Shown here piece after piece: positions 20,001-33,632 of a stretch of DNA of 64,000 nucleotides. The stretch's first letter is position 1; each line of letters starts with the position of its first letter. The DNA is from Streptomyces erythrochromogenes (GTDB taxonomy: Bacteria > Actinomycetota > Actinomycetes > Streptomycetales > Streptomycetaceae), in contig NZ_CP108036.1 of assembly GCF_036170895.1 (NCBI RefSeq), positions 2,232,001 to 2,296,000 of the forward strand, in the 5' to 3' direction. The notes beneath the pieces were generated by a model. That model worked only from the letters and a program-made list of their open reading frames with translations. It was not told the origin of the DNA and searched no databases. The translations under genes and the position numbers were made by a program.

Positions 20001-23000
20001 CCGTGGCTGGCCGGCCACCGTGTGGGCGGCCGGGTGCTGCTGCCCGGCACCGGCCTGCTCGACCTGGTGGCGCGCGCCGCCGGGGAGGCGGGCTGCGCCC
20101 TGGTCGAGGAACTCGTCCTGGAGGCGCCGCTGGTGGTGCCGGAGGAGGGCGAAGTCCGGCTGCGGGTGTCCGTGGCCGCCCCGGACGGCACGGACGGCTC
20201 CGGCCGCCGGGCCGTCTCCGTCCACTCCCGGCCCGAGGGCGACGCCGACGGGCAGGGCTGGTCCCGCAACGCCCACGGCACGGTCCTGCCGGACGGCGAC
20301 GGCTCCGGGCCGGCGCCGGAGCCTGCCGCCGAAGCCGGCGGGGACTGGGCCGGGGTGTGGCCGCCGCGCGGCGCCGAGCCGGTCCCCGGCCCGGTCGAGG
20401 ACCTCTACTGCGTCCTCGGCGCCAAGGGCCTCGGTTACGGCCCGGCCTTCCGCGGGGTACGGGCCGTCTGGCGGCGCGGGCAGGAGGTCTTCGCCGAGGT
20501 GGCGCTCCCCGCCGCGGCCGGGCCGGCGGCGGACGGCTACGGGCTGCACCCGGCGCTGCTCGACGCGGCCCTGCACCCCATCGCGCTCGGCGGCCTGGTC
20601 GACGGGGCCGACGGCGACGACGGGCGCACGTTCCTGCCGTACGCCTGGTCCGGCGTCCGCACGCACGGCGGGAGCGGCCCGCGCCTGCGGGTCCGGCTCG
20701 TGCCGGCCGGGGCGAACGCGGTGGGCATCGACGTCGCGGACGACTCGGGCCGGGCGGTGGCCTCGATCGGCTCGCTGGTGCTGCGCCCGCTCCCGGCGGG
20801 CGCCCTGGAGGCTCCGGCCGGACCGGGCGACGGCCTGCTGTGGCCGGTGTGGGAGGAGCTGGCCGAGCTGCCCGCCGCACCCGCCACGCACCGCTGGACG
20901 CTGCTCGGCGCGTACGAGCACGAGCACGAACTGGGCCTCGGCGGGGCCCTGTCCGACACCGGCGACCTGCTGGCGGCGCTGTCCGCCGGGGCGGACGCTC
21001 CCGCGCTGCTCCTGCTGCCCTGCCCGCTCCCCGCGGGCGGCGGCACGCCGGGCGGCGGCGCCGCGGCCGTGCGTACGGCCCTGCACCGGGTCCTCGACAC
21101 GGTCAGGCTGCTGGTCACGGACGAGCGGCTGGCCGGGACCCGGCTGGCGGTCCTCACCCGGGGCGCCGTCACCCTGGGCGGCGAGCAGCAGCCCGGCGAG
21201 CTGTCCCACCGCGCCGTATGGGGCCTGCTGCGCTCCGCGCAGGCCGAGCACCCCGACCGGTTCGCGGTGCTCGACGAGGACGGCACCCCCGCCTCCCGGC
21301 GGGCCGTCGCGACGGCGCTGGCCACCGGGGAGCCGCAGCTCGCACTGCGCGGCGGCGCCGCCTTCCGTCCCCTGCTCGCCACGGACCATGCGGAGCACCT
21401 GCTGGTCCCGCCCGCCGACACCCCGCACTGGCACCTCGACTACGTGGCCAAGGGGACCTTCGCGAACCTGGCACTGAAGCCGTGGCCGGAGGCGGCCGCC
21501 CCGCTGGAGGAGGGGCAGGTGCGGGTCCGGATGCGGGTCGCGGGCCTGAACTTCCGTGACGTCCTGCTCTCCCTCGGGGTGATCCCGGCGTCCGTGGACG
21601 GGCACGCGGGCGGTTCGGGGCAGGGCGGCGAGGGCGCCGGCACGGTCCTCGAAGTGGGTCCCGGTGTCACCGACCTGCAGCCCGGAGACCGGGTGATGGG
21701 CCTGTTCTACGGCATCGGTCCGACGTCGGTCACCGACCGCCGGTTCGTCTCCCGGATCCCGGAGGGCTGGTCCTTCCGGCAGGCGGCCGCGGTCCCCGTC
21801 ACCTATCTGACGGCCTACTACGGACTGGTGGACCTGGCGGACCTGCGCGCGGGCGAGTCGGTGCTCGTGCACGCGGGCGCCGGCGGCGTCGGTACGGCGG
21901 CGATCCAGATCGCGCGCCACCTCGGCGCCGAGGTGTACTCCACCGCGAGCCCCGCCAAGTGGGAGGCGCTGCGCGGCGCCGGGGTCGCGGACGGGCACAT
22001 CGCCTCCTCCCGCACCCTGGACTTCGAGCCGTCCTTCCTCGCCGCGACCGGGGGCCGGGGCGTCGACGTGGTGCTCAACTCCCTCGCCGGGGACTTCGCG
22101 GACGCCTCGCTGCGCCTGCTGCCGCGCGGCGGCCGGTTCCTGGAGATGGGCAAGACCGACCGGCGCGAGCCCGCCGAGGTGGCGGCCGCGCACCCGGGGG
22201 TCGTGTACCGGACGTACGACGTGCGCGACCCGGGTCCGGACCGGATCCGGGAGATCTTCGCCGAGCTCCTCGCCCTGTTCGAGCGGGGTGCGCTCCAGGC
22301 CCCGCCGGTGGCGGCCTGGGACCTGCGCCGGGCGCCGGACGCCTTCCGCCACCTGAGCGAGGCCCGGCACATCGGCAAGGTCGTGCTGGACCTGGCCGAC
22401 GAGGACGAGCGCTGGGACACCTCCCGGGCCGTCCTGGTCACCGGCGGTCTCGGCTGGCTGGGCCGGCTCGCCGCCCGCCACCTGGTGGCGCGGCACGGGA
22501 TACGGCAGCTGGTCCTGATGGGCCGCGGGCTGCCCGGCGAGGACGCCGCCCGGGACGTCGCCGCACTGCGGGAGCTGGGCGCGGACGTCCGTACGGTGGC
22601 CTGCGACGCGGCCGACCGGGACGCGCTGGCCGCCGCCCTGGGCGAGCTGGCCGGCGACGGGGTCCGCGTCGGCGGGGTCGTGCACGCGGCGGGCGTCCTG
22701 GACGACGGCCTGCTGACCTCGCTGACCGCCGGGAGCCTGGAGCGGACCCTGCGTCCCAAGGTGGACGCGGCGCTCAACCTGCACGAGCTCACCGAGCCGC
22801 TCGGCCTGGACGCGTTCGTCGCCTTCTCCTCCCTCGCGGGCACCCTCAGCGCCCCGGGCCAGGCCGGGTACGCGGCCGGCAACGCCTTCCTCGACGGGCT
22901 GATGGAGCAGCGGCGTTCGGTGGGCCGGCCGGGGGTCTCCGTCGTGTGGGGCCTGTGGGAGGGCGCCGGCGGCATGGGCGCCGGCCTGACCGGCGCGGAC

Positions 23001-23750
23001 GTCGCCCGCATGGCGCGGGTGGGCGTGGCCCCGATCACCTCCGGGCAGGGGCTCGACCTGCTGGACGCCGCGGTGCGCCGCGACCGTCCGGTGGCGGTGG
23101 CCGCGCGCTGGGACCTCGACGGGCTGCGGGCCGCGGTCGGGCAGGGCGCGGCGGTGCCGCCGCTGCTGCGGGGGCTGCTGCCGGCGGCGCCGCCGGTGTC
23201 CGTGGCGGCGAGGGCCGCCGCGCAGGCGCCGGCGCCGGCTCCGGCTCCGGCCGAGGGGGCCTCGCCGACCGGGGACCGGCTGCTGGACTGCGTGCTCCAC
23301 GAGGTCGCGGCCGTGCTGGGGCACGGCTCCGGTGCGGCGGTGGACCGGGACGGTGCCTTCGACCGGCTCGGCTTCGACTCGCTGACCGCGGTGGAGCTGC
23401 GCAACCGGCTGGCGGCGGCGACGGGCGTCCGGCTGCCCGCCACGTTCATCTACGACTGGCCGACCCCGGCCGAGCTGGTGGTCCACCTGCGGGAGCAACT
23501 CCCGCAGCCGGCCGGGGACGTCGCCCAGGCCCCCGCCCCGGCCCCGGCCCCGGCCCCGGGCCCCGCTGCCCCGGTCTCCGGCGACGACGCCGGTGTCACC
23601 GTGGCGCTGCTCGCGGACATCGCCCGGCTGGAGGCCGCGGTGGCCGACCGGCCCCTGAGCGAGGCGCAGGGCGCCGTCGTGAGCGAGCGGCTGCGCGAGC
23701 TGCTGACCGAACTGGGTTCTATGAAGGAGGATCACTCCGCGTGGGCATGA
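17091..23750 (+). CDS. Modular type I PKS, extension module 3 (KS-AT-DH-ER-KR-ACP), no thioesterase
   Basis: A 2219-residue single-module PKS. It begins with a coiled docking segment ([18 protein letters not shown]), then KS (Cys208 in DTACSSS), AT with GHSVG and HAFH (malonyl type), DH (HxxxGxxxxP, His976), ER ([15 protein letters not shown], about 1590), KR (GGLGWLG; FSSLAG; LDD motif in HAAGVLDDG) and ACP ([10 protein letters not shown], about 2096). All catalytic motifs look intact, so the beta carbon should be fully reduced. The C-terminus is a short helical tail, not a thioesterase; release must be in trans. The start has GGAG eight bases upstream. The final codons overlap the start of the next gene, so the two are translationally coupled. 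With the preceding PKS the expected chain is a 6-methyl-4,6-dienoyl group extended by the starter. Confidence 0.95.
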   Translation: MASTTQQQVVEALRAALKENERLKADHTRIREREHEPIAIVGMACRYPGGVRSPQDLWRLTTDEVDAVGPFPADRGWDLAELYDPDPDRPHTSYAREGGFLYGAAQFDAEFFGVSPREAHSIDPQQRLLLETAWEAFEHAGIDPATLRGSRTGVFVGTMYADYMNRFSPAPEEYEGFLSVGGAGSVASGRLSYTFGLEGPAITVDTACSSSLVALHLACASLRSGESSMALVGGATVMATPMPFVEFSRQRGLAADGRCKAFSSSADGTGWAEGAGLLLVERLSDARRNGHPVLAVVRGSAVNQDGASNGLTAPSGPAQEQLIRRALAAAGLTPADVDAVEAHGTGTSLGDPIEAQALLATYGSGRPADRPLHLGSLKSNIGHTQAAAGVGGVIKMTMALREGLLPRTLHVDEATPHVDWSAGAVSLLTEAVPWPGQGERPRRAAVSSFGISGTNAHVILEQAPEPQAAPEPAPAGRPAAPAPVPVVLSAAGEPALRAQADRLYKHLTEADGDGLADVGFSLATTRGHLPHRAVLLPEDRDELLDGLRALADGVPGADVVRATAAEGRTAFLFAGQGAQRARMGQELYEAFPVYAAAFDEVCAALDPHLERPLRDVVLAAEDSPEGALLHRTGYTQPAVFAFEVALFRLLESWGIRPDAVLGHSVGALAAVHTAGALSLADAAELAAVRGRIMERLPSGGAMVALRASEAEAAALLAGHEELISLGALNGPAATVLSGDRDALAGVVAGFEAAGGKATWLRVSHAFHSPLMAPALEELRSVVARLVFKEPQLAFVSDLTGRPVGADELADPEYWVRHARHAVRFQDGVAALAELGCARFVEVGPGTDLTSMAAECLEDAGRGRPAGHTLIPSLRRRLPEVTALLTAVARLHACGGDVDWAALFADRGARRVELPTYAFQHRPYWIDRPAAAGDVRSAGLVAVDHPMLSASVELPDSEGLLLTGRLSLARHPWLAGHRVGGRVLLPGTGLLDLVARAAGEAGCALVEELVLEAPLVVPEEGEVRLRVSVAAPDGTDGSGRRAVSVHSRPEGDADGQGWSRNAHGTVLPDGDGSGPAPEPAAEAGGDWAGVWPPRGAEPVPGPVEDLYCVLGAKGLGYGPAFRGVRAVWRRGQEVFAEVALPAAAGPAADGYGLHPALLDAALHPIALGGLVDGADGDDGRTFLPYAWSGVRTHGGSGPRLRVRLVPAGANAVGIDVADDSGRAVASIGSLVLRPLPAGALEAPAGPGDGLLWPVWEELAELPAAPATHRWTLLGAYEHEHELGLGGALSDTGDLLAALSAGADAPALLLLPCPLPAGGGTPGGGAAAVRTALHRVLDTVRLLVTDERLAGTRLAVLTRGAVTLGGEQQPGELSHRAVWGLLRSAQAEHPDRFAVLDEDGTPASRRAVATALATGEPQLALRGGAAFRPLLATDHAEHLLVPPADTPHWHLDYVAKGTFANLALKPWPEAAAPLEEGQVRVRMRVAGLNFRDVLLSLGVIPASVDGHAGGSGQGGEGAGTVLEVGPGVTDLQPGDRVMGLFYGIGPTSVTDRRFVSRIPEGWSFRQAAAVPVTYLTAYYGLVDLADLRAGESVLVHAGAGGVGTAAIQIARHLGAEVYSTASPAKWEALRGAGVADGHIASSRTLDFEPSFLAATGGRGVDVVLNSLAGDFADASLRLLPRGGRFLEMGKTDRREPAEVAAAHPGVVYRTYDVRDPGPDRIREIFAELLALFERGALQAPPVAAWDLRRAPDAFRHLSEARHIGKVVLDLADEDERWDTSRAVLVTGGLGWLGRLAARHLVARHGIRQLVLMGRGLPGEDAARDVAALRELGADVRTVACDAADRDALAAALGELAGDGVRVGGVVHAAGVLDDGLLTSLTAGSLERTLRPKVDAALNLHELTEPLGLDAFVAFSSLAGTLSAPGQAGYAAGNAFLDGLMEQRRSVGRPGVSVVWGLWEGAGGMGAGLTGADVARMARVGVAPITSGQGLDLLDAAVRRDRPVAVAARWDLDGLRAAVGQGAAVPPLLRGLLPAAPPVSVAARAAAQAPAPAPAPAEGASPTGDRLLDCVLHEVAAVLGHGSGAAVDRDGAFDRLGFDSLTAVELRNRLAAATGVRLPATFIYDWPTPAELVVHLREQLPQPAGDVAQAPAPAPAPAPGPAAPVSGDDAGVTVALLADIARLEAAVADRPLSEAQGAVVSERLRELLTELGSMKEDHSAWA

Positions 23751-25744
23751 CCAACACCCCGACGGCCGCCCCGGTTTCACCGGCCGGTGCCGCCGACCCG
23801 TCCCGGTGGCTGCGCACCTATCACCCCCGAGCCTCGGCGCCCGCCCGCCTGGTGTGCTTCCCGCACGCGGGCGGGGCCGCGAACGCCTTCGTGGCGCTGT
23901 CGGCCGCACTGCCCGAGGACGTCGAGCTGCTCGCCGTCCAGTACCCCGGCCGCCAGGACCGGCGCGGCGAACCCTGCGCGCAGGACCTCTCCGAGCTGGC
24001 CGCGGGCGTGGCCGGGGCGCTCGCCGCGTCGCCCGACGACCGGCCGCTGTTCCTGCTGGGCCACAGCATGGGGGCCCTCGTGGCCTTCGAGACGGCCCGG
24101 CTGCTGGAGGAACGCGGCGGCGCGGCCCGGTTGTTCGTGTCGGCGGCCCGGCCTCCGGCTCAGGACTGGGAGGAGCCCGACCTGGCCCTCGTCGGCGACG
24201 GGGAGCTGGTCGCCGGGCTGCGGCGGCTCGGGGGCATTCCCGAACCGCTGCTGGCCGATCCGGAGATCGCCGCCGAGATCCTGCGGCTGCTGCGCGCCGA
24301 CCATCGCGCGCTGCTGCGCCACCGCTGCGCGCGGGAGCACGCCGTGGCGGCCCCCGTCACGGTGCTCCTGGCCACGGCGGACCCGAAGAACTCCCCGTCC
24401 CAGATGGCCGACTGGGCCCGCCACACCACCCGCGGGCACGAGGTCGTGACGCTGTCCGGCGGGCACTTCGCGCTCCTGGAGCGGCCCGCGGAGAGCGCGC
24501 TGCCGGTCACGGAGCGGATCCGCGGGGACCTGGCCCGGGCCGAGGCGTCCGGGGCGTCCGGGGCGTCCGGGGCGCCGGGTCCCGAGCCCCTGGCCGACCT
24601 GGTGCGGGAGCTCATGCTGGAGGGTCTCGCGGGCCGGACCCCGCGGCTGACGACCGACCTGACCGCCCTGGAGGCCGCGGCCGGCCGGGTGATGGCCCCG
24701 GAGGCCTTCGCGTACGTGTCGGGCACGGCCGGGTCCGGGGCGACGGGCCGGGCGAACAGGGCGGCCTTCGACCGCCTTCGGCTGGTGCCGCGGATGCTGC
24801 GCGGCACGCGCCGTGCCGACACCTCGGTGACGCTGTTCGGGCAGCGGCTGCCCGTCCCCGTCCTGCTGGCTCCGCTGGCCGCGCAGCAAGTGGCCCACCC
24901 GGAGGGCGAGTCGGCCACGGCGCGGGCCGCTGCGGCGACCGGCGTGCCGATGGTGCTGTCGACGTTCGCCTCGCGCACGCTGGAGGAGGTGGCCGGGGCG
25001 GCGGGCGACCACCCGCGCTGGTTCCAGCTGTACCTGCCCTCGGACCGGGCGGTGGGCGAGTCGCTGGTGCGGCGCGCCGAGGCGAGCGGCTACGGCGCCA
25101 TCGTCGTCACCGTGGACGCCACCCACCTCGGCTTCCGTCCGGCGGAACTCGACAGCGGGTACTCGCCGTTCCTGCGCGGGACGGGCATCGCCAACTTCAC
25201 GAGCGATCCCGCCTTCCGGGCCGGTCTGCCGGCGGACGCGGACGCCACCCAGACCGTCCTGCGGTGGGCGCAGATCTCCACCGACCCCACCCTGACCTGG
25301 GAGGATCTGACCCGGCTGCGCGGGCTGACCCGGCTGCCGCTGCTCGTGAAGGGGATCCTGCACCCGGACGACGCCCGGCTGGCGCTGGAGCACGGCGCGG
25401 ACGGCGTGGTCGTCTCCACGCACGGCGGCCGCCAGCTCGACGGCAGCGTGTCCGCCCTGGACGCGCTGCCCGCGGTGCGCGCGGCCGTCGGCCCGGGCGT
25501 ACCGGTGCTGATGGACTCCGGGGTCCGCACCGGCAGCGACGTCCTCAAGGCGCTGGCCCTGGGCGCGGACGCCGTCCTGTACGGCCGGCCGTACGTGTAC
25601 GGGCTCGGCCTCGACGGCGGGCGCGGCGTCGAGCACGTCCTGCGCTGCCTGCTCACCGACCTCGGGCTGGCCCTGGCCCTGACCGGCTGCGCGTCCCTCG
25701 CGGACGTCGGCCCGCACGTCCTCGCGAACGGAGATCTGCGATGA
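23741..25744 (+). CDS. Fusion: type II thioesterase + FMN-dependent alpha-hydroxy-acid oxidase
   Basis: A 667-residue protein with two domains. Residues about 25-265 are a type II thioesterase: FPHAGG, nucleophile Ser109 in GHSMG, His242 in SGGHF. After a Gly/Ala/Ser linker (about 268-282), residues about 300-665 match the lactate oxidase / hydroxymandelate oxidase family: [16 protein letters not shown], the FMN-contacting Lys537 in LLVKGI, catalytic His561 in [10 protein letters not shown], and the phosphate loop [10 protein letters not shown]...[11 protein letters not shown] at 23741 is chosen because AAGGAGG is ten bases upstream; the ATG at 23747 is too far from it. It overlaps the PKS stop. 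Inferred job: release or edit the polyketide and oxidise the 2-hydroxy acid to the 2-keto acid. The joint activity in one chain is unusual. Confidence 0.88.
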   Translation: MGMTNTPTAAPVSPAGAADPSRWLRTYHPRASAPARLVCFPHAGGAANAFVALSAALPEDVELLAVQYPGRQDRRGEPCAQDLSELAAGVAGALAASPDDRPLFLLGHSMGALVAFETARLLEERGGAARLFVSAARPPAQDWEEPDLALVGDGELVAGLRRLGGIPEPLLADPEIAAEILRLLRADHRALLRHRCAREHAVAAPVTVLLATADPKNSPSQMADWARHTTRGHEVVTLSGGHFALLERPAESALPVTERIRGDLARAEASGASGASGAPGPEPLADLVRELMLEGLAGRTPRLTTDLTALEAAAGRVMAPEAFAYVSGTAGSGATGRANRAAFDRLRLVPRMLRGTRRADTSVTLFGQRLPVPVLLAPLAAQQVAHPEGESATARAAAATGVPMVLSTFASRTLEEVAGAAGDHPRWFQLYLPSDRAVGESLVRRAEASGYGAIVVTVDATHLGFRPAELDSGYSPFLRGTGIANFTSDPAFRAGLPADADATQTVLRWAQISTDPTLTWEDLTRLRGLTRLPLLVKGILHPDDARLALEHGADGVVVSTHGGRQLDGSVSALDALPAVRAAVGPGVPVLMDSGVRTGSDVLKALALGADAVLYGRPYVYGLGLDGGRGVEHVLRCLLTDLGLALALTGCASLADVGPHVLANGDLR

Positions 25745-26538
25745 AGCGACCCTACGGACCCGGCGCCGACCCGACGGGCTGGCTGCGCCAGTACCACCGG
25801 CCGCCGTTGGAGGGGCCGACGCTGGTCGTCTTCCCCCACGCGGGCGGCTCGGCGACGGGCTACTACACCCTGTCGCAGGCCCTGTGCGGCGCCGCCGAGG
25901 TGCTCAACGTGCAGTACCCGGGCCGCCAGGACCGGCTCGGCGAGCGCTGCATCGACGACATCGGGGAGATGGCGGACCGGGTCGTCGAGGCGCTCCTCCC
26001 CCGCGCGGGCCGCCCGCTCGTGCTGTTCGGGCACAGCCTGGGCTCGATCGTCGCGTACGAGGTGGCCCTGCGGCTGGAGAGCCTGCACCCGGGCCGCGCA
26101 CCGATCGGCGTGATCGTCTCGGGCCGGCCGGCGGCCGCGATCCACCTGAGCCGCGGCCTGTCCCTGCTGGAGGACGAGGCCCTCGCCTCGTCGATCTCCG
26201 ACCTGGCCGGCACCCCGCCGGAACTGCTGGCCGACAAGGACCTGATGGCGGCCGTACTGCCCTCCCTGCGCGCGGACTTCAAGGCTGCGGAGAGCTACCG
26301 CGGCGCGGCGGGCACCCGCGTCTCCTGCCCGCTGTACGCCTACTCGGGGGCGCAGGACCACAACGTGCCGCGCGAGGGCCTGCTGCGGTGGAGCGAGCAC
26401 ACCTCGGCGGAGTTCACGGTCCGCTTCTTCGAGGGCGGCCACTTCTACCTCCAGTCCCAGGAACCGGAGGTGGCCCGCGCCCTCGCCTCCGACCTCCACA
26501 CCCTCACCAGAACCGCCCTCCTGACCCCCACCCACTGA
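25741..26538 (+). CDS. Type II thioesterase (GrsT/TycF-like alpha/beta hydrolase)
   Basis: A 265-residue stand-alone thioesterase with FPHAGG (31-36), Ser99 in GHSLGS and a terminal GGHFYL histidine. The start codon overlaps the upstream stop as ATGA. Such proteins hydrolyse wrong or stalled acyl groups from carrier proteins, and some release beta-hydroxylated amino acids from dedicated A-PCP proteins. Here it could serve PKS release, housekeeping, or unloading of the C-A-PCP protein at 27908-31072. It is the last plus-strand gene and converges on a P450 across a terminator. Confidence 0.92.
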   Translation: MKRPYGPGADPTGWLRQYHRPPLEGPTLVVFPHAGGSATGYYTLSQALCGAAEVLNVQYPGRQDRLGERCIDDIGEMADRVVEALLPRAGRPLVLFGHSLGSIVAYEVALRLESLHPGRAPIGVIVSGRPAAAIHLSRGLSLLEDEALASSISDLAGTPPELLADKDLMAAVLPSLRADFKAAESYRGAAGTRVSCPLYAYSGAQDHNVPREGLLRWSEHTSAEFTVRFFEGGHFYLQSQEPEVARALASDLHTLTRTALLTPTH

Positions 26539-26552
26539 CCGCACCTCATGCG

Positions 26553-26588
26553 GAAGGCCCTCCCGGTCCTCGGACCGGGAGGGCCTTC
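26553..26588. terminator. Bidirectional terminator between convergent gene sets
   Basis: A perfect 16-bp stem (GAAGGCCCTCCCGGTC, 26553-26568, with its complement at 26573-26588) and a CTCG loop lie between the stop codons of the thioesterase (26538) and the convergent P450 (26607). It can end both transcripts. Confidence 0.9.
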
Positions 26589-26606
26589 GCCGTGCGGGAG
26601 GGCGCG

Positions 26607-27848
26607 TCAGGGGCGGGGCTGGGGGGTGAGGCGGACCTTGAGGGTGGCGTGGCCGTTGGCGAAGTTGGAGAAGAGGCGGGTGGGCGGGGCGAGGAGTTCG
26701 ATGCCGGCCACGCGGGTGCGGAGCGACTCCAGCATGGAGATCATGTGGACGCGGCCCAGGTAGGCGCCGAGGCAGAAGTGGGGGCCGTGGCCGAAGCTGA
26801 CGTGCTTGTTGGGGGTGCGGCCCAGGTCGAAGGTGTACGGGTCGGCGAAGACGTCCTCGTCGAAGTTGGCCGAGCTGTTCCACAGGGTGACGATCTCGCC
26901 GGCCTTGACGACGTGGTCGCGGATCGGGATGTCGACCAGGGCGTGCCGGCCGAAGTGCATCGTCGGCGTGGTCCAGCGCATCACCTCCTCGGTGGCGCTC
27001 TCCAGGGTGACCTCCGCGTTCTTCAGCCGGCGCCACTGGTCCTCGTACTGGCTGAAGGCGTGGACGATGCCGGAGGCGGTGGCCCGGCTGGACTCGTCGC
27101 CGCCCAGGATCAGGCTGTAGGCGTTGTAGATGATCTCCTCTTCGGTGAGCGGCTCGCCGTCGACGGTGGCGGTGGCCAGCGTGCTGAGGACGTCCTCGCC
27201 GGGGTTGCGGCGGCGTTCGGCCATCAGGCCGGAGATGTAGAGGATGATCTCGTTGCGCGCCATCAGCGAGACCTCTTCGCCGTCGTCGGCGCTGTACCGG
27301 GACAGGGTCTGGGCGTTCCAGTCCACGAGCTGTTCGCGGTCCCCGGCGGGGATGCCCATGAGGTCGCCGATGGTGTGGATGGGGATCCGGTCGGCGACGG
27401 CGGTGACGAAGTCGACCTCGCCCTCCTCCACCGCCTCGGAGATCAGCCGGTCGGTGAGCTGCTGGACGTTCTCGACGACGGGGGCCAGGACCCGCGGCGA
27501 GAAGGACTTCATCATCAGGTTGCGGATCTCGCGGTGGCGCGGGCCGTCGGTGACGGCGAGCATCTTGCCGGCGGCGGAGTCCTCGCCCAGCAGGAGGGTG
27601 CTGAGGACGTTGCCCTGCTCGGAGGTGTACCGCTTGTTGTCGCGGTAGGCGGCCATGATGTCGTCGTACTTGGTGAGGACCCAGAAGCCGGGCTTGCCGT
27701 CCCGGGGGGCGTGCCAGAAGACGGGGTTGTGCGCGCGGAACGGCCGCCACATCTCGTGCGGGTCGTTGTCGTCGAACGTCTGCGGGTCGGTGAGGTCGAA
27801 GGCGGCGGGGTCGGCGAGTTCGGCCGCGGGCAGGGTGGGGGCAGTCAT
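26607..27848 (-). CDS. Cytochrome P450, candidate aminoacyl-PCP beta-hydroxylase
   Basis: A 413-residue P450 with ExxR (Glu288/Arg291) and heme loop FGHGPHFCLGAYLGR (Cys359). Its I-helix reads LGGDESSR, so the acid is Asp251 or Glu252 and the usual Thr is Ser. The N-terminal part (MWRPFRAHNPVFWHAP...FWVLTKYDD) recalls P450s that hydroxylate carrier-bound amino acids (NovI/NikQ-like), though this resemblance is from memory. It lies 59 bases downstream of the C-A-PCP gene in the same direction, the usual partner arrangement for beta-hydroxylation of a tethered amino acid. GGAGGAG lies upstream of its ATG. It is clearly different from the other three P450s here. The substrate remains unproven. 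Confidence 0.88.
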   Translation of the reverse strand: MTAPTLPAAELADPAAFDLTDPQTFDDNDPHEMWRPFRAHNPVFWHAPRDGKPGFWVLTKYDDIMAAYRDNKRYTSEQGNVLSTLLLGEDSAAGKMLAVTDGPRHREIRNLMMKSFSPRVLAPVVENVQQLTDRLISEAVEEGEVDFVTAVADRIPIHTIGDLMGIPAGDREQLVDWNAQTLSRYSADDGEEVSLMARNEIILYISGLMAERRRNPGEDVLSTLATATVDGEPLTEEEIIYNAYSLILGGDESSRATASGIVHAFSQYEDQWRRLKNAEVTLESATEEVMRWTTPTMHFGRHALVDIPIRDHVVKAGEIVTLWNSSANFDEDVFADPYTFDLGRTPNKHVSFGHGPHFCLGAYLGRVHMISMLESLRTRVAGIELLAPPTRLFSNFANGHATLKVRLTPQPRP

Positions 27849-27867
27849 GGGTGCTTTCTCCTCCGGG

Positions 27868-27895
27868 GCCGCGGCCCCCGGGTGGGGGCCGCGGC
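27868..27895. terminator. Hairpin between the C-A-PCP gene and the P450
   Basis: GCCGCGGCCCCC (27868-27879) pairs exactly with 27884-27895 around a four-base loop in the 59-base gap, upstream of the P450 ribosome binding site. It may adjust expression of the P450 relative to its upstream neighbour. Confidence 0.55.
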
Positions 27896-27907
27896 ACGGT
27901 CATGTCC

Positions 27908-31068
<3,161 letters not shown>

Positions 31069-31072
<4 letters not shown>

Positions 31073-32277
31073 CCCTTCGTTCCTTTCATGTCCGTCTCTT
31101 CCATCAGGTCGAGCAGTTCGGGGGTGACGAATTCGTCGATCGGGCAGACACCGGACAGCGTCGAGAAGTACCGGTCCGTCAGTTCGCCGCTGGTGGCGAT
31201 GGCGCGCAGCAGGTCCAGGTGGTGGGCGGGCGGGTTCAGCCGGGCCGTCTTGAGCGTGGCGCGGTATTCCGGTGTGAGCGCCTCCATCCGCTGTTCGGTG
31301 TAGGTGTCGAGGGCCGCACTCAGCCGGCCGGGGTCGTGGAGGCCGTCACCGATGCAGTCCGCGAGCAGCTGGGCCTGGTAGAAGCCGTCGGTGATCCCGC
31401 GTGCGGTGATCGAGTCCTTGTGGTGGGCGGCGTCGCCGACGAGCGCCCAGCCGGGCCCGGCGGCCTGCCGGAAGAAGTTGCGCTGGTCGCCGGTGCCGTA
31501 GACGCGTTCCAGCCGGGCCCCGCCCGCCATCTCCTCCCGCAGCTCGGGAGCCGTCTTCTCCACGTTCGTGAGCAGGGCGCCCAGCGCGTCGCCGCGCACG
31601 CTGCGGAACTGCTCCTGGGGGAAGTAGCCGGCTACGAGCGTCGCGCCGTCGTTGGTCGGTACGGTGCCGACCCAGTGCCCCGGGGCGTCGTACAGCCGGA
31701 ACCCGGGCCGGAGGCCGGACCAGTAGGAGTAGTAGGCGCACGTCGAGGTCGGGTCCTCGACGACGAGCGGGGCGCCGGCCTTCGCGGCGACGGTGGAGCG
31801 CATGCCGTCGGCGCCGACGACGAGGGTGGCCCGCTCCACGGCGCCGGTGGCGCCGAGCCGGACGCCGACGACGCGGTCGCCGTCGAAGACGAGGTCGCTC
31901 ACCGAGCAGTTCTCGCGGAATTCGACGCCCGCGTCGACGGCCCCCCGGGCGAGGATCGGGTCGAGGAGGTAGCGGCGCGGCGCGTAGGCGGCGCGCTGCC
32001 CGTCGGCCGCCCAGGAGCAGCCCTCCAGCCGGATGTCTCCATGGGTGTAGTGGACGCGGTCGAGGGCGGGGGCGCCGGTGGCCGCCACGGCGGGCAGCAG
32101 GCCCCACCGGGCGAGGGCGGCGACGCCGGGCTGGTGGATGTAGAGCGTGGACAGGGTGTCCTTGGGGAAGGTGCCGCGCTCGACCATGAGCACCCGGTAG
32201 CCGGCGCGCGCGAGCAGCATCGCGGTCGGAGCCCCGGCGCACCGGGCGCCGACCACAATCACGTCGTAGTGGGTCAA
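31069..32277 (-). CDS. FAD-dependent oxidoreductase/monooxygenase
   Basis: A 402-residue flavoprotein. The N-terminal Rossmann motif is VVGARCAGAPTAM (9-20), the second FAD motif is GADGMRS (155-161) and the ribose-contact motif is GDAAHHKD (281-288). These place it in the GARCAG branch of NAD(P)/FAD-dependent oxidoreductases related to p-hydroxybenzoate-hydroxylase-fold enzymes. The only plausible start is TTG at 32277, with AAGGAG six bases upstream. It is translationally coupled to the C-A-PCP gene. Its role may be oxidation of an NRPS building block or of the peptide. A halogenase is unlikely: the second Trp of WxWxIP is missing (WVGTVP). Substrate unknown. Confidence 0.82.
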
Positions 32278-32342
32278 AAGATGCTCCTTGTCCTGCGCCG
32301 GCCCCGGTGGCGGGCGTCGGGGATGCGTGGGGGGCGGGTACG

Positions 32343-32381
32343 GGCCGGCGGCCCGGACCGGTCGGGTCCGGGCCGCCGGCC
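32343..32381. terminator. 17-bp stem hairpin just after a P450 stop codon
   Basis: A perfect 17-bp inverted repeat (32343-32359 with 32365-32381, five-base loop) starts two bases after the stop codon of the P450 at 32384. It is long enough to act as a terminator or 3'-end protector, so the flavoprotein and genes below it may be expressed at a different level. Confidence 0.7.
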
Positions 32382-32383
32382 GG

Positions 32384-33586
32384 CTAGTTCACCCGGATCG
32401 GGAGGCGCCAGACCCCGGTGAACTCCGGGGAGGTGAGGAAGGTCGGCTTGTCGTCCGGGTCCACCCGCAGCCTCGGGAAGCGGTCGAACAGGATGTTCAT
32501 GGCCACCCGGCCCTCCAGCCGCGCGAGCGGGGCGCCGAGGCAGAAGTGGATGCCCCGGCCGAAGCCGATCTGCGGGTTGGGGGTGCGGGCCGGGTCGAAG
32601 ACGTCCGGGTCCTGGAAGACGCGGGCGTCGCGGTTGGCGGCCGAGAACCAGACCTCCAGCACGTCGCCCTCGGGGATCTTCACCCCGCCGATCTCCACGT
32701 CGCGGGTGGTGACCCGGTAGCCCGCGGCCAGCGGGCTCAGGTAGCGCAGGGACTCCTCCAGCAGGGTCGGCACCAGCGACCGGTCCTCGCGCACCCGCCG
32801 GTCCACGTCGGGGAAGGCGTCCAGGCACAGGATGGTGTTGCCCAGCAGCATGGTGGTGGTGATGTGGCCGGCCGAGATCAGCAGGTTGGCGAAGTTGACG
32901 ATCTGCCGGTCGGTGAGCCGTTCGCCGTCGACCTCCGCCTCGACGAGCCGGGACAGGAGGTCGTCCTGGGGCTCGGCGCGCCGCCGGGTGACCAGTTCGA
33001 GGATGTAGAAGCCCATCGCCATGGCCGCTTCGGCCTGGGTGTCGAGGGACTCCTCCTGTGCCTTGTCGCCCTGGTGGGTGGTGAGCTGGGTGCTCGCCAT
33101 GAGGGACTGGTCGGCCCATTCCTTGAGGAGCTCGCGGTCCTCGCGGGGGATGCCGAGCATGTCGCAGATGACGATCACGGGCAGCGGGTAGGCGAGGGCC
33201 TCGGCCAGGTCGAAGGTGTCGCCCTCGATCCGGTCGAGCAGCTCGTGGGTGAGCGCGGCGATGCGCGATTCGAGCTCGGCGACCATCTTCAGGGTGAAGG
33301 TGCGGCCCACCAGCTTGCGCAGCTTCTGGTGCTCCGGCGGGTCGGCCTGGGTGAGGTTCCCGTCGAAGGCGACGGCGGCCTGCTCCGGGCTGACGTAGCG
33401 GGCGGCGACCTCGGAGGAGTACGTCGCGGGGTCGCTCAGGATCTCGAGCGTCTCCGGGTAGCCGTAGACGTGCCACATCCCGACCTCGGGGTCGTACTCC
33501 ACGGGCGCCTCTGGACGGATGCCGCGCAGCCAGAAGTGCCGTGGATGCATCTCCCACTTGTCGAGGGGGGTGCTGGTGGTGGTCAT
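32384..33586 (-). CDS. Cytochrome P450 with Ile in place of the I-helix acid (tandem copy 1)
   Basis: A 400-residue P450 with ExxR (Glu278/Arg281) and heme loop [15 protein letters not shown] (Cys349). The I-helix reads SAGHITTT, so the acidic residue normally before the Thr is Ile242. It is clearly homologous along its length to the neighbour at 33633-34865: FWLRG near the N-terminus, VEAEVDGERL, LLGNT, EESLRYLSP and the identical heme loop. The pair looks like a tandem duplication. They lie downstream of the NRPS with the main assembly line and probably tailor the peptide or a tethered residue, but the sites are unknown. AAGGAGA lies upstream of the ATG. Confidence 0.9.
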   Translation of the reverse strand: MTTTSTPLDKWEMHPRHFWLRGIRPEAPVEYDPEVGMWHVYGYPETLEILSDPATYSSEVAARYVSPEQAAVAFDGNLTQADPPEHQKLRKLVGRTFTLKMVAELESRIAALTHELLDRIEGDTFDLAEALAYPLPVIVICDMLGIPREDRELLKEWADQSLMASTQLTTHQGDKAQEESLDTQAEAAMAMGFYILELVTRRRAEPQDDLLSRLVEAEVDGERLTDRQIVNFANLLISAGHITTTMLLGNTILCLDAFPDVDRRVREDRSLVPTLLEESLRYLSPLAAGYRVTTRDVEIGGVKIPEGDVLEVWFSAANRDARVFQDPDVFDPARTPNPQIGFGRGIHFCLGAPLARLEGRVAMNILFDRFPRLRVDPDDKPTFLTSPEFTGVWRLPIRVN

Positions 33587-33632
33587 CGGGGGTCTCCTTC
33601 GGCGGCCCGGTCACGGGCCTCGGGTCGGCGCC

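Noticed and set aside
13782..23909. Multi-kilobase open frames opposite the PKS genes
   Set aside because: Low-complexity Arg/Gly/Pro/Ala-rich translation without motifs; the plus strand carries complete PKS modules.
24600..25744. Hydroxymandelate oxidase plus aminotransferase as a hydroxyphenylglycine pathway
   Set aside because: The window has no hydroxymandelate synthase or prephenate dehydrogenase gene, and no A domain here shows the hydroxyphenylglycine code.
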